DNA from: Streptococcus parasanguinis | Lineage (GTDB): Bacteria; Bacillota; Bacilli; Lactobacillales; Streptococcaceae | Length of the DNA: 64,000 bases | Direction of reading: 5' to 3' | Assembly: GCF_019929185.1 (NCBI RefSeq) | Contig: NZ_JAHZPC010000001.1 | Coordinates: forward strand, 231,274-295,273 | In this document: one piece after another, positions 55,130-63,716 of the stretch | Layout of the letters: each line of letters opens with the position of its first letter | How positions within the stretch are numbered: position 1 is the first letter of the stretch | Notes under the pieces: generated by a model | Seen by the model: the letters and a program-made list of their open reading frames with translations, nothing else | Told to the model about the DNA's origin: nothing | Databases searched by the model: none | Position numbers and translations under genes: made by a program

Positions 55130-55552
55130 CTATTTCAATGGTGACACATAATCATCTGGAAGTTTGCCTCTCCAGTCAATCCATTTTTGTTCAGCAAGTG
55201 GAATTAATGTCTCAAGCTCTTCCTGAGTAAATAATTCCCAACTCTTAGGATTAGCTATTAAAGGAGTTAAGCCTTTTAATACAAATTGTTTCTCACTAGC
55301 CTTCTTTTCTTCTTCCGTCGGTGGCCAAGAATCGTGTTTAATCTTCCAAGATACTTCGAGTAGTGATCTCTCTCCACTATCTAATAGAGAGAATAATTCT
55401 TGGGGTAAATCATAGACTGCTAACCAAGAAGCCACAGTTCCCTCTTCTGAAACTAAAAAATATTTATCCTCATTTTTCCAAATTGACTTCCCGTATCCTT
55501 TTACTTCTTCAAACTGGATAACATCTTCCCATTTTAGGTTTGTTGGTTTCAT
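55130..55552 (-). CDS. Immunity-type protein, single WP module
   Basis: A 140-residue soluble acidic protein. Residues about 25-80 (YFLVSEEGTVASWLAVYDLP, LLEVSWKIKHDSWPPTEEE) match the module found twice in the downstream neighbour. The rest (WELFTQEELETLIPLAEQKW, LPDDYVSPLK) is unlike it. ATG preceded by TAGGAGATATAAA. It starts 15 bp before the next gene. Function not known; probably a toxin-immunity protein by context. Confidence 0.6.
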   Translation of the reverse strand: MKPTNLKWEDVIQFEEVKGYGKSIWKNEDKYFLVSEEGTVASWLAVYDLPQELFSLLDSGERSLLEVSWKIKHDSWPPTEEEKKASEKQFVLKGLTPLIANPKSWELFTQEELETLIPLAEQKWIDWRGKLPDDYVSPLK

Positions 55553-55621
55553 TTTATATCTCCTAGTGCAGGTTATTTTCTCAACCAGAATATCATAAAA
55601 TCAGGCTTCTTTTTCTCCTCC

Positions 55622-56176
55622 TCAATAGGCAATGCCATCTTTTACCCATTTTCTAGTTTCTAACTCCAAATTAAAATAGAAATCACTTCGACCAAATTTA
55701 TCAAAGGAATCTTCTTTAAGAGCCTCGCATACAATTCTCAGTTTCTTCTTACTTATCTCAGAAATATATAGCATAGTAAACCCTGCAGGAGATTCAATTT
55801 GGTCAATTTTCTCACCTTCTAAATTATAAATCTCTAATTCTGAAGGGAGTCCAAAGTCACTTGATGAGCGAAATATACTGAAGATACGCTGATATTTAGG
55901 GCTAAAGCGAAGATGATGTAAATGATGAAAAACAATCTGGTGTTGACCATTATGATTCCAATCTACGGTTCCTTCTAGTAGATTTTGTTGCCCTAACAAT
56001 TTTCCTTCTAAGCTAAAGTAGAAAATGATTTTACTTACAAAGTTTTCTCCACTATAGACGATAACAATGTTCTCATTTTTATTATATTCCGCATGAATGA
56101 TATCTGGTAGTTCTATCTTTATTACACAACCATCCCACTCCCATGTGACCATCTGTTCACTGTAATCGATTCTCAT
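55622..56176 (-). CDS. Hypothetical protein, 184 aa, in immunity-type cluster
   Basis: A soluble beta-rich protein (MRIDYSEQMVTWEWDG, HHLHHLRFSPKYQRIFSIF, ELEIYNLEGEKIDQIESPAG) with repeated aromatic strands that look like a beta-propeller or sandwich. No signal or catalytic motif. AT-rich. GGAGAAGG precedes the ATG. It stands between the Imm74-like gene and the WP-module genes on one strand, so the four may be one transcript. I recognise no family. Confidence 0.58.
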   Translation of the reverse strand: MRIDYSEQMVTWEWDGCVIKIELPDIIHAEYNKNENIVIVYSGENFVSKIIFYFSLEGKLLGQQNLLEGTVDWNHNGQHQIVFHHLHHLRFSPKYQRIFSIFRSSSDFGLPSELEIYNLEGEKIDQIESPAGFTMLYISEISKKKLRIVCEALKEDSFDKFGRSDFYFNLELETRKWVKDGIAY

Positions 56177-56196
56177 CATCCTTCTCCTACTCTAAC

Positions 56197-56430
56197 TCAG
56201 ATAAATTCGATCTGTATTGTTTGCTCAGTCATCATGGAATCCACTTCCTCAACAAGTTTATCTATCTCGCTCTCTGTGATACGAATGTGGTTGTATGGTG
56301 GCTCCCAATTCTGTATACTTGACCTATATGCAGTAAAACTTCCATTGGTTAACAATTCTCCCTTTGCTTTTAAAACATAACCATTTTCATAGTCAAATGT
56401 GATGATAGACTTTGTACCAGAAATTTTCAT
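56197..56430 (-). CDS. Immunity 74 (Imm74)-like protein
   Basis: A 77-residue protein: MKISGTKSIITFDYENGYVLKAKGEL, then YRSSIQNWEPPYNHIRITE. The SIxxWEPP motif and the strand order are those of the Imm74 family, which are found with polymorphic toxins and protect against them. No toxin is nearby. It is the first gene of the islet, 206 bp from the tRNA-Arg end. Confidence 0.7.
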   Translation of the reverse strand: MKISGTKSIITFDYENGYVLKAKGELLTNGSFTAYRSSIQNWEPPYNHIRITESEIDKLVEEVDSMMTEQTIQIEFI

Positions 56431-56591
56431 TTTCTCACTTTTCTTATATCCCTTTCAGATTAAACTTTTAGAGCACTCATAATTTTTTTAATTTGGTATT
56501 CAAAAAAGGTAGGACTACCTTAAAATTCAGTGTCTCTTTTTCCACTATTATACCATACAAGAACTTTCCCTAAGATCCATCCTTGTATAAA

Positions 56592-56622
56592 CCAAAAAAA
56601 AAACACTGGCGAATCAGTGTTT
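56592..56622 (-). terminator. Terminator after tRNA-Arg(CCT)
   Basis: ACACTG pairs with CAGTGT (loop GCGAAT). On the minus strand it is followed by TTTTTTTTTT. It ends the rplS/tRNA-Arg transcript at the islet border. Confidence 0.85.
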
Positions 56623-56635
56623 TACTTATCTATAT

Positions 56636-56707
56636 TGTCCCCTGCCGGAATCGAACCAGCAACTACTCCTTAGGAGGGAGTTGTTATATCCATTGAACTA
56701 AGGGGAC
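56636..56707 (-). tRNA. tRNA-Arg (anticodon CCT)
   Basis: 72 nt on the minus strand: acceptor GTCCCCT/AGGGGAC, discriminator A, anticodon stem ACTCC/GGAGT with loop CTCCTAA, anticodon CCT. T-arm GCTGG-TTCGATT-CCGGC. Its 3' end borders the immunity-gene islet and is duplicated at 54083-54094. Confidence 0.96.
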
Positions 56708-56750
56708 TTATAAAAAAAGAAGCGAGATCACTCCCGCCTCCTTGTTCGTC

Positions 56751-57098
56751 TTAACGACGGATTTCTTTAATACGAGCTGCTTTACCTTGCAATGCACGAA
56801 GGTAGTACAATTTCGCACGACGTACTTTACCGTAACGTACAACTTCAATCTTGTCTACACGTGGAGTGTGTACTGGGAATGTACGTTCAACACCGACACC
56901 GTTAGAGATTTTACGAACAGTGTACATTTCAGTGTGTCCTTGACCTTTACGAGCGATAACAACGCCTTCAAAGATCTGGATACGTTCACGAGATCCTTCG
57001 ACAACTTTCGCGTGTACACGAACAGTGTCACCAGGACGGAATGCAGGGATATCAGTACGAAGTTGACCTTCAGTCAAGCTTTGGATTAATGGATTCAT
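56751..57098 (-). CDS. rplS: 50S ribosomal protein L19
   Basis: A 115-residue ribosomal protein ([29 protein letters not shown], ending [10 protein letters not shown]), the usual size. It lies at the 30S-50S interface. Motifs [12 protein letters not shown] and [13 protein letters not shown] are typical. Codon bias is strong. AGGAGAATAAA precedes the ATG. The leader (57099-57180) has a hairpin of GAGGGAGGTCCCTC. Confidence 0.97.
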   Translation of the reverse strand: MNPLIQSLTEGQLRTDIPAFRPGDTVRVHAKVVEGSRERIQIFEGVVIARKGQGHTEMYTVRKISNGVGVERTFPVHTPRVDKIEVVRYGKVRRAKLYYLRALQGKAARIKEIRR

Positions 57099-57180
57099 TT
57101 TATTCTCCTATCTTCGTCAATCTTGAGGGACCTCCCTCAGCGGATAAACTGTATTTTTGTGCTTCCATTACGCACAGAAA
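57099..57180 (-). promoter_or_regulatory. rplS leader, possible L19 autoregulatory RNA
   Basis: On the minus strand the leader contains CTGAGGGAGGTCCCTCAAG, a strong small hairpin, before AGATAGGAGAATAAA. L19 leaders that bind their own protein are known in Firmicutes; whether this is one needs a covariance search. Confidence 0.3.
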
Positions 57181-57221
57181 CTATCATATCAGATATTTTC
57201 AGGTTTGTAAAGCTCTTTTCT

Positions 57222-58439
57222 CTACTTTTTTGCAACTTTTTGGCCGGAATAAATGCTCCACTCTTTTGGTAGGCAATAGGCGATGGCGCAGGCGATCACA
57301 AAGAAAGGAAGGTTGGCATAGCCAAAGACTTCTCCTCCGATCAAGATCGGTGCGAGCAAGGTCGTGGTCGCACTACCAAAGACACTGGCATAACCGATAG
57401 CAGCCACCACTAAGACGGGTAAGCCCAGCAGAGGAGCGAGAAAAACGCCAAGTGTAGCTCCGATCGCAAAGAGCGGTGTCACTTCTCCTCCTTGGTACCC
57501 AGCCGAGATGGTCACCACGGTAAAGAGGAGCTTGAGGATCCAGTCATAACTCTGCGCACTTCCTTGATGAAATGCCATATCAATCAGATTGGTTCCGAGT
57601 CCGCTATAAGAGCCGACCTTGGTCAGCTGGAGAGTCAAGAGGATCAAGCTGAGTCCAGCCCCAATGACCGCGATTCGGATATACGGATTAGGCAGTACTT
57701 TCGCGACTGTTTTTTTCAACCAGGAAAGGCTAACTGCAAAGAGCTTCCCAGCGAGGCCAAACGCCAAGCCAAGAAGGGCAACTTTGATCAAGGTCTCTGG
57801 TGTCCAGCTCAGCGTTTCTCTTAGTGGCACAGCAAATTTCTCTAAACCAAGGGTATGAGAGGTAAAGCTCGCCACGATCGAGGCGATGAGGGCTGGATAG
57901 AGAGCAATCAACTGCAACTCCCCAACTGTCAAGACTTCCAGGGCAAAGAAGGTTGCTGCCAGTGGCGTCTGAAAGAGCCCCGCAAAACCGGCTGCCATCC
58001 CGGTCATGAGAAAGATGCGCGAAGCATCTTGAAACTGGAAATAACGGGCAAAACGATGCGAAAGGGTTGCTCCGATCTGGACCGCTACGCCTTCCCGACC
58101 AACCGAACCACCGAAGAGGTGGCTCATCCAGGTCGTCAGCATGATCAAAGGCACCAAGATCAAGGGGATTTCCTCCTCACGCTCATGCCCGACATCAAAG
58201 ATCAATCCCATCCCTTTTGAAGCCTTCCCACCAAAACGTTTATAAAGATAAACGATGACAAGCCCTGCTATAGCCAGAAAAAGAATTAAGGGCCAATGCT
58301 GGCTTCGGAAATCCCCGATCATAAGCAATCCTTGACCAAAGATCATATCAATAGCACCAACCAAGAGACCGATGAAGAGGGCCATAATAGTCAGCACTAG
58401 ATACTGTTGTGCTTTTTGCTTGATGGATAGACTAGTCAC
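57222..58439 (-). CDS. ClC family chloride channel/antiporter
   Basis: A 405-residue membrane protein with about ten helices. Motifs are FGGSVGREGVAVQIGATLSHR (about residues 109-129; GREGV loop with the gating Glu), GMAAGFAGLFQTPLAATFFALEVL (about 147-170) and GYQGGEVTPLFAIGATLG. The filter loops differ from those of the other ClC gene, so the two are not recent duplicates. It overlaps the chorismate mutase gene by 8 bp. Whether it moves chloride or fluoride is not decided. Confidence 0.88.
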   Translation of the reverse strand: MTSLSIKQKAQQYLVLTIMALFIGLLVGAIDMIFGQGLLMIGDFRSQHWPLILFLAIAGLVIVYLYKRFGGKASKGMGLIFDVGHEREEEIPLILVPLIMLTTWMSHLFGGSVGREGVAVQIGATLSHRFARYFQFQDASRIFLMTGMAAGFAGLFQTPLAATFFALEVLTVGELQLIALYPALIASIVASFTSHTLGLEKFAVPLRETLSWTPETLIKVALLGLAFGLAGKLFAVSLSWLKKTVAKVLPNPYIRIAVIGAGLSLILLTLQLTKVGSYSGLGTNLIDMAFHQGSAQSYDWILKLLFTVVTISAGYQGGEVTPLFAIGATLGVFLAPLLGLPVLVVAAIGYASVFGSATTTLLAPILIGGEVFGYANLPFFVIACAIAYCLPKEWSIYSGQKVAKK

Positions 58440-58704
58440 GCGCCCTCACCTCCTCTTGGAAGTCTCTCGAGCGATTCATCATATCTTGAAACTGGGCTTG
58501 AATGGTCGCCCGATACTGCTCATCCGCCACAAGAGAGCCGACTTTCTCAAGCACCTCTCTTTCCCTTCCTTGATCGAGCACAGGTAAGCCCTGCTGCTCC
58601 TTATATTCTACAATCTGACCGACACAGACCATCCGTCTTTCCAGCAAGGCTACAATCTCTTGATCGATCTGGTCAATGTCCTTACGAATCTGATCTAAAT
58701 CCAT
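58432..58704 (-). CDS. Chorismate mutase, AroQ type
   Basis: A 90-residue single-domain AroQ protein: MDLDQIRKDIDQIDQEIVALLERRM has the conserved Arg and Asp of helix 1, VGQIVEYKEQQGLPVLDQGREREVLEKV supplies the Lys and Arg of the active site (in two blocks). It converts chorismate to prephenate for Phe and Tyr synthesis. Its stop lies inside the ClC gene, so they are co-transcribed, a linkage often seen in streptococci. Confidence 0.9.
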   Translation of the reverse strand: MDLDQIRKDIDQIDQEIVALLERRMVCVGQIVEYKEQQGLPVLDQGREREVLEKVGSLVADEQYRATIQAQFQDMMNRSRDFQEEVRARD

Positions 58705-58767
58705 GTGTCTCCTCTTTATTTTGGATATAAATCGAGGCTGTAATCCATCGATCCAGCCTCTTTGTCA

Positions 58768-59211
58768 TTAATTTGCTTTTGCTACAAGTTCTTCTGCAAA
58801 GGCTTCTAATTTTTCAATGTCTTCGTCTTCTGCAGACAAATCAACCTTGACACACTCAGATCCTTTTTCAGCACCAGTCGCAGCGAAGCAACGGTCGAAA
58901 TCATCAACTGCTTTACAGAATTCATCGTAGAAGGTATCACCTGATCCTACCACACCGTAAAGTTTGCCTTTGAGATCAAGGCCAGCCAAATCTTCGTAGA
59001 AATCTTGGATCTCATCTGGAAGCTCTCCATCACCGTATGTATAAGTCGCTACCACTGCGATATCCGCATCAAGGAAGTCCTCCGCATCCACAGTTGTACA
59101 CTCATCAACATCTACTTCGACACCAAGATCACGGAATTTGTCCGCTACGATATCAGCAATTTCTTCAGTATTTCCAGTCATACTAGCAAAAACAATCTTC
59201 GCTACAGTCAT
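58768..59211 (-). CDS. Flavodoxin
   Basis: A 147-residue FMN protein. FMN-phosphate loop SMTGNTEEIADI (about residues 9-20) and the aromatic-flanked loops TYTYGDGELPDEIQ (about 58-71) and GSGDTFYDEFCKAV (about 90-103) are complete. A low-potential electron carrier. The frame runs upstream to 59301, but ATG at 59211 (MTVAKIVFASMTGNT) follows GGAGGAAATT. It lies before the chorismate mutase gene. Confidence 0.94.
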   Translation of the reverse strand: MTVAKIVFASMTGNTEEIADIVADKFRDLGVEVDVDECTTVDAEDFLDADIAVVATYTYGDGELPDEIQDFYEDLAGLDLKGKLYGVVGSGDTFYDEFCKAVDDFDRCFAATGAEKGSECVKVDLSAEDEDIEKLEAFAEELVAKAN

Positions 59212-59373
59212 AATTTCCTCCCAAAATCTATTTTCCGTATTATACCACTTTTTCAAGCATTTTGCACGAAACCTTTCCCGATAAGCTGAAAGAAAGAGCA
59301 CGTTACAGAAAATTGGACCGATTCAACCTAATCGCCCTCGTTTTCTTCTTGAATTGCTTTAATAGTTCAATTA

Positions 59374-60120
59374 TTATCCGTTTTTCTTCTCCAACTCGTA
59401 CTCCTCTTTAATATCTTTAATACGCTGGATTTCTTCATCTAGTTTTTTATTAAATTCAGATTCAGTCTTATATGGATATGAAAAACGGCTCCAGGTATAC
59501 CACTTCAGCCCTTCATCGCCTTTAAAATACCATTCAAGTTTTACTGGTAAATAATCTTTATTATAGGTGATCCGAACTTTCGAAAATTTGTCAGTTTTAT
59601 CTAAAACTCTAGCCTCAAATTCAGGTGTCTTTTCATCTTTCACTAGCGATTTAGTAATTAGAGGTTTCGGATCTCGCTCAATGATAAAGTTTGATTGTTC
59701 GATCTCATCTTTTGAAACCTTTAAATTCAGAATTGCGGAAGTGACATTTCGGTATAAGAATAAATGATATCTGTCATCAGGCTTTTCATCTGAACTACCA
59801 TCATACATCTTCCCATTTTTTTCAACTACCTGAGTTATACTATAAAAATTATTACTCTTTAAATCATAGCCATTCTCAAAATTAAATTTATATAAATTTT
59901 CATTTTCCGAATCATCTACAACAATAAATCGTTGTTGTTCTAATATCGATTTTGAATCCTTACCAATCTTACCTCTCTGGACATCTATGAAAATACCAGC
60001 AACAACTACTAGAGACAAAGCAGCTAGAAAGACTTTCAATCTGAATGGTCTATTTTTAATTTCTTTCATCATATTCATCCATTCTAACAAAATATCTAAC
60101 CAATGTAAAACCGCTTCCAT
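59374..60120 (-). CDS. Membrane-anchored hypothetical protein
   Basis: Up to 248 residues, with an N-terminal transmembrane segment (KVFLAALSLVVVAGIFIDVQ, about 29-48) and a long soluble part (YKFNFENGYDLKSNNFYSIT, KWYTWSRFSYPYKTES) ending in a Lys/Glu-rich helix. AGGAGCT lies only two bases before the first ATG; ATGs at 60078, 60072 or 60069 are alternatives. I recognise no family. AT-rich codons. Divergent from nrnA. Confidence 0.6.
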   Translation of the reverse strand: MEAVLHWLDILLEWMNMMKEIKNRPFRLKVFLAALSLVVVAGIFIDVQRGKIGKDSKSILEQQRFIVVDDSENENLYKFNFENGYDLKSNNFYSITQVVEKNGKMYDGSSDEKPDDRYHLFLYRNVTSAILNLKVSKDEIEQSNFIIERDPKPLITKSLVKDEKTPEFEARVLDKTDKFSKVRITYNKDYLPVKLEWYFKGDEGLKWYTWSRFSYPYKTESEFNKKLDEEIQRIKDIKEEYELEKKNG

Positions 60121-60196
60121 AGCTCCTAATTAGTGATAAATGCTTGCTGGATGGGCCTTTCTTATGTTAAAATTGACAGAGAAAATGAGGTAATGT

Positions 60197-61141
60197 ATGA
60201 ACGTAATGAATGACATTCTTGAAAAGATTCAAGCTTATGACACGATTATTATCCACCGTCACCAGAATCCGGATCCGGATGCGATTGGGAGCCAGGTGGG
60301 CTTGCGGGATCTCCTGCGTGCCCACTTCCCTCAAAAGCGGGTATTGGCAACTGGCTATGATGAGCCGACCTTGACTTGGCTTGCTGAAATGGATGAGGTT
60401 AAGGATGAAGATTTTGAGGGAGCTTTGGTGATTGTCTGTGACACGGCCAATACTCCCCGCATCGATGACAAGCGCTATACGAATGGTGATTTCCTGATCA
60501 AGATCGACCACCATCCAAATGACGATTCTTACGGCGATCTGCTCTGGGTTGATACAGACTCAAGCTCTACCAGTGAGCTGATTGCACTTTTTGCTAAGGA
60601 ATTGGATCTTGAACTCCCGGTCAGTGCTGCTCGTCTTCTCTATGCTGGGATTGTCGGCGATACAGGTCGCTTCCTTTATCCTGCTACTTCGACTCGGACC
60701 TTTGAGATCGCTGCAACTCTTCGGAGCATTCCTTTTGATTTTACTGTCCTTGCTCGTCAGATGGATACGATCAATCTCAAAACCGCTAAACTTCAAGGCT
60801 ATGTTTATGACCATCTTGAGATCGATGAACATGGCGCTGCGCGTGTGACCTTGACACAAGAGCTCTTAAAGAAATTTGATCTACGTGATTCCGAGACTGC
60901 TGCAATTGTCGGTGCCCCTGGACGCATCGATACCGTATCTGTTTGGGCCATCTTTGTCGAGCAGGCCGACGGTCACTTCCGTGTCCGGATGCGTAGCAAA
61001 CGAAAAGTGATCAACGAAATTGCCAAACGCCATAATGGTGGTGGCCATCCACTAGCTAGTGGAGCGAACTCCTACTCCCTCGAAGAAAATGACCAAATTT
61101 ACCAAGAGCTACAAGAAGTGGCACGCACAAACGAAGGCTGA
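60197..61141 (+). CDS. nrnA: Bifunctional oligoribonuclease/pAp phosphatase NrnA
   Basis: A 314-residue DHH/DHHA1 protein that degrades nano-RNAs (2-5 nt) and dephosphorylates pAp. DHH motifs: HRHQNPDPDAIGSQ (about 21-34), VCDTANTPR (about 78), IDHHPNDDSYG (about 97-107) and GIVGDTGRF (about 150). The DHHA1 end carries RNGGGHPLASG as HNGGGHPLASGA (about 282). GAGGTAATGT precedes the ATG. Confidence 0.94.
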   Translation: MNVMNDILEKIQAYDTIIIHRHQNPDPDAIGSQVGLRDLLRAHFPQKRVLATGYDEPTLTWLAEMDEVKDEDFEGALVIVCDTANTPRIDDKRYTNGDFLIKIDHHPNDDSYGDLLWVDTDSSSTSELIALFAKELDLELPVSAARLLYAGIVGDTGRFLYPATSTRTFEIAATLRSIPFDFTVLARQMDTINLKTAKLQGYVYDHLEIDEHGAARVTLTQELLKKFDLRDSETAAIVGAPGRIDTVSVWAIFVEQADGHFRVRMRSKRKVINEIAKRHNGGGHPLASGANSYSLEENDQIYQELQEVARTNEG

Positions 61142-61163
61142 GAACGGTTTCTCAGCCTTTTTA
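61135..61163 (+). terminator. Terminator overlapping the nrnA stop
   Basis: AAGGCTGAGAA pairs with TTCTCAGCCTT around CGG, followed by TTTTTAT. Confidence 0.88.
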
Positions 61164-61237
61164 TCTTGGTCATGGGGTTTTCATTTGATCTTTCTTATGG
61201 TAAAATAAAGCTATTAAGATTTTTAAGGAGACTTATT

Positions 61238-61810
61238 ATGGAAAAAAATCGATTATTTATCATTATCTCTGCTGCGGTAGCAATTCTTGGTACTTTCTTG
61301 CCATGGTATACCACTCCGTTTGGAGTTATTAGCATTTCTGGAATTCAAAATAGCGGATTGATTGTAATCGTCCTTTCTATTGGCTCTATCGTTCTTGCCT
61401 GCTTGAATAACATCAATACCCCTTTAAATAAAACTTTTTCAACTATCATCATTGTTGCAGGTTTTATTTCTACATTGGTTTCATTGTTTGCAACCTTCAA
61501 GGGAAGTGAGTATTCTTCTGACTTAGGGGGATTGGTTTCGATCGGCTTTGGTTTGATCCTCACTTTAATTGCAGGTATCGCTATTGTTGTGACTGGTCTC
61601 TTGGCAATGTCTGGTGGTAAAATCACTAAAGGAACCTTCGAAGAACTTGCCGAATCAGGTAAAGGATTCGCCCAATCTGTTGGACGTGTGACAACTTCTA
61701 CTGTAAAAACTGCTGTAGATGAAATCAAAAAAGAAACTCACGAACATACTGAGGGACAAGCTGATCAACCGGTTGAAGCACCAAAAGATCCAAATCAATC
61801 TGAACAATAA
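61238..61810 (+). CDS. Small membrane protein with acidic tail, 190 aa
   Basis: Four predicted transmembrane segments (about residues 4-24, 36-55, 63-85 and 98-125) followed by a cytoplasmic tail (GKITKGTFEELAESGKGFAQ to PVEAPKDPNQSEQ). AAGGAGACTTATT precedes the ATG at 61238, giving MEKNRLFIIISAAVAIL. The longer frame from 61166 would start inside the nrnA terminator. I recognise no family. Confidence 0.72.
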   Translation: MEKNRLFIIISAAVAILGTFLPWYTTPFGVISISGIQNSGLIVIVLSIGSIVLACLNNINTPLNKTFSTIIIVAGFISTLVSLFATFKGSEYSSDLGGLVSIGFGLILTLIAGIAIVVTGLLAMSGGKITKGTFEELAESGKGFAQSVGRVTTSTVKTAVDEIKKETHEHTEGQADQPVEAPKDPNQSEQ

Positions 61811-61819
61811 TAATATCAG

Positions 61820-61850
61820 AATCACCTTGGCTAAGCCAAGGTGATTTTTT
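61820..61850 (+). terminator. Terminator after the 190-aa membrane protein gene
   Basis: AATCACCTTGGC and GCCAAGGTGATT form a 12-bp perfect stem with a TAA loop, followed by TTTT. Confidence 0.92.
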
Positions 61851-61970
61851 GACCATTATTTTAAATAAAATTAGTGAAAATACTTGTCAAGATCCTAGAA
61901 ATTTGATACACTAGCTAAGTAACAATCTATGGCTCGGAAAGAGACCATGGCAGAAAGGAAATATTGCAAA

Positions 61971-62213
61971 ATGAAAAAAGATATCCATCCAGAATATCGC
62001 CCTGTTGTCTTCATGGACACTACTACTGGTTACAAGTTCGTCAGCGGTTCAACTAAGTACTCTAGCGAAACAGTTGAATTCGAAGGTGAAACTTATCCAT
62101 TGATCCGTGTTGAAATTTCATCAGACTCACACCCATTCTACACTGGACGTCAAAAGTTCACTCAAGCAGATGGACGTGTGGATCGTTTCAACAAAAAATA
62201 CGGTCTCAAATAA
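61971..62213 (+). CDS. rpmE2: 50S ribosomal protein L31 type B
   Basis: An 80-residue protein, [23 protein letters not shown], lacking the zinc-binding cysteines (CxxC) of the A type, so it is the zinc-independent form. GAAAGGAAATATTGCAAA precedes the ATG at 61971; the frame is open from 61929, but without a ribosome site. Streptococci normally use this form only. TTGTCAAG...TACACTA upstream fits a promoter. Confidence 0.96.
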   Translation: MKKDIHPEYRPVVFMDTTTGYKFVSGSTKYSSETVEFEGETYPLIRVEISSDSHPFYTGRQKFTQADGRVDRFNKKYGLK

Positions 62214-62225
62214 GAACCAACACAG

Positions 62226-62256
62226 AACCACTTCCCTTTCGGGAGTGGTTTTTTTG
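62226..62256 (+). terminator. Terminator after rpmE2
   Basis: ACCACTTCCC pairs with GGGAGTGGT around TTTC, followed by TTTTTTT. Confidence 0.9.
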
Positions 62257-62371
62257 ATCTAAATATATATTCGTATAAGGAATTCTTTCTCCCTTTTCTG
62301 AAAAATCATTTTCATTGTCTTCTCCTCTATCCTCTGCTATATTTGGATTATCAAAGAAAGGAGACAAACCG

Positions 62372-62791
62372 ATGACATTGTCCAATAAATTCACACTTTC
62401 TCTTGCCTCACTGGCAATTCTTGGTCTTTTAGCAACCTGCTCGAACCAGACAGCTCAAACACCTGCAAACTCTGCTAGTTCACAACAGGTTTCTTCGAGC
62501 GATTCAAGCTCTAAAGATTCTCAAACGGCTAGCCAAGCTGAAAATCTAGACGGTACATACAAAGGGACTGATGAAAATGATCAGATCACTCTGACCCTGT
62601 CTGGTACGACGGGCACATGGGAAGAGGTTGAAAGGGATGACGAGAAAGAAAGCAAGCCTGTAACCGTTCACGCCGACAATCATACCCTCACTGTGGGGGA
62701 TGATCTCAAATATTATAAACTAGAAGGTAACCAACTCACTATTGAAGATGACGATCGCAATCCTTCTGATACCATTGTATTAACAAAATAG
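62372..62791 (+). CDS. Lipoprotein, 139 aa
   Basis: A type II signal peptide (MTLSNKFTLSLASLAILGLLATC) with lipobox LLATC (Cys about 23), a Ser/Gln-rich linker (about 25-60), then a small domain with NLDGTYKGTDENDQITLTLSG, TGTWEEVERDDEKE and LTIEDDDRNPSDTIVLTK. It resembles small streptococcal surface lipoproteins of unknown role. AAAGGAGACAAACCG precedes the ATG. Confidence 0.78.
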   Translation: MTLSNKFTLSLASLAILGLLATCSNQTAQTPANSASSQQVSSSDSSSKDSQTASQAENLDGTYKGTDENDQITLTLSGTTGTWEEVERDDEKESKPVTVHADNHTLTVGDDLKYYKLEGNQLTIEDDDRNPSDTIVLTK

Positions 62792-62798
62792 CATAAAA

Positions 62799-62834
62799 AT
62801 AAGAGGTTAGGATGTTGATCCCAACCTCTGTTTT
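62799..62834. terminator. Terminator between lipoprotein and reductase genes
   Basis: AGAGGTTAGG and CCAACCTCT form an imperfect stem (62801-62828), with TGTTTTTTATC after it on the plus strand. It separates the convergent genes. Confidence 0.75.
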
Positions 62835-62839
62835 TTATC

Positions 62840-63604
62840 TTAATGGAACTGCATTCCACCATCCACGATAATGGTTTGACCTGTGATGTAGTTTGAGTCA
62901 GGTCCAGCAAGGAAGCTGACAGCCGCTGCTACATCTTCTGGTTCAGAAAGACGTTTCAAAGTGATATCTTTAGCGAATGTTTGCATACCCCATTCGTCGT
63001 CTTTGCCCGCGTTCTTACCAACTTCATGAGCAATGTCAAACATCATTGGAGTCTTCACGATACCTGGTGCATAAGCATTGACAGTGATGCCTGAATCCGC
63101 TAAGTCACGCGCCAAAGTCTGTGTGATACCACGAACTGCAAATTTAGTACCACCATAAACAGTCAAGTTAGGGTTACCTACAACACCTGCTTGTGAAGTT
63201 GCATTGATGATTTTTCCGCCATGGCCAAGCGCTTTGAATTGAGCTTGTGCAGCTTGTGCACCCCAAATCACTCCACCAACGTTAATAGCAAATGTACGTG
63301 TAAATTGTTCTTCTGTAATCGTATCAAGTGGTGTAGTTGGCGCAACACCTGCATTGTTTACGACAACATTCAAATCTCCAAAATGGTCTACAACTTTTTG
63401 GAAAGCTGCAGCTACTTCTGCTTGTTTGGATACATCAGCAACGACTGCAAAAGCATTTTCTGCGGACAACTCAGCAACTGCTTTTTCAGCTGTTTCAGCA
63501 TTGTAGTCCAAGACTCCGACCTTGAAGCCATCTTGCACCAAACGTTTTGCGATTGCAAAACCGATTCCTTGACCAGCACCTGTGACAATAGCTACTTTAG
63601 ACAT
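62840..63604 (-). CDS. Diacetyl/acetoin reductase, SDR family
   Basis: A 254-residue classical short-chain dehydrogenase. NAD-binding [15 protein letters not shown] (about residues 8-22), NNAGV (about 85), catalytic Ser in [10 protein letters not shown] (about 138), Tyr-x-x-x-Lys as YGGTKFA (about 152-156), and the end VDGGMQFH. Closest to (S)-acetoin-forming diacetyl reductases, which use NADH. GGAGGAATCAT before ATG at 63604. A Rex-like operator overlaps its promoter, which fits an NADH-consuming fermentation enzyme. Confidence 0.88.
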   Translation of the reverse strand: MSKVAIVTGAGQGIGFAIAKRLVQDGFKVGVLDYNAETAEKAVAELSAENAFAVVADVSKQAEVAAAFQKVVDHFGDLNVVVNNAGVAPTTPLDTITEEQFTRTFAINVGGVIWGAQAAQAQFKALGHGGKIINATSQAGVVGNPNLTVYGGTKFAVRGITQTLARDLADSGITVNAYAPGIVKTPMMFDIAHEVGKNAGKDDEWGMQTFAKDITLKRLSEPEDVAAAVSFLAGPDSNYITGQTIIVDGGMQFH

Positions 63605-63716
63605 ATGATTCCTCCTTGGTATCAACGATACCAGCAAACGTTCCTATCAGAACAGCAAGGGTTGACAACTAGTTTTGATGGGGTCTTTTATAAATATCCG
63701 ACAAAACTATGCTAAC

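Noticed and set aside
58732..58759. A terminator hairpin (GAGGCT...AGCCTC) between flavodoxin and chorismate mutase genes
   Set aside because: It has no U-tract on the transcribed strand, so it was not listed as a terminator.
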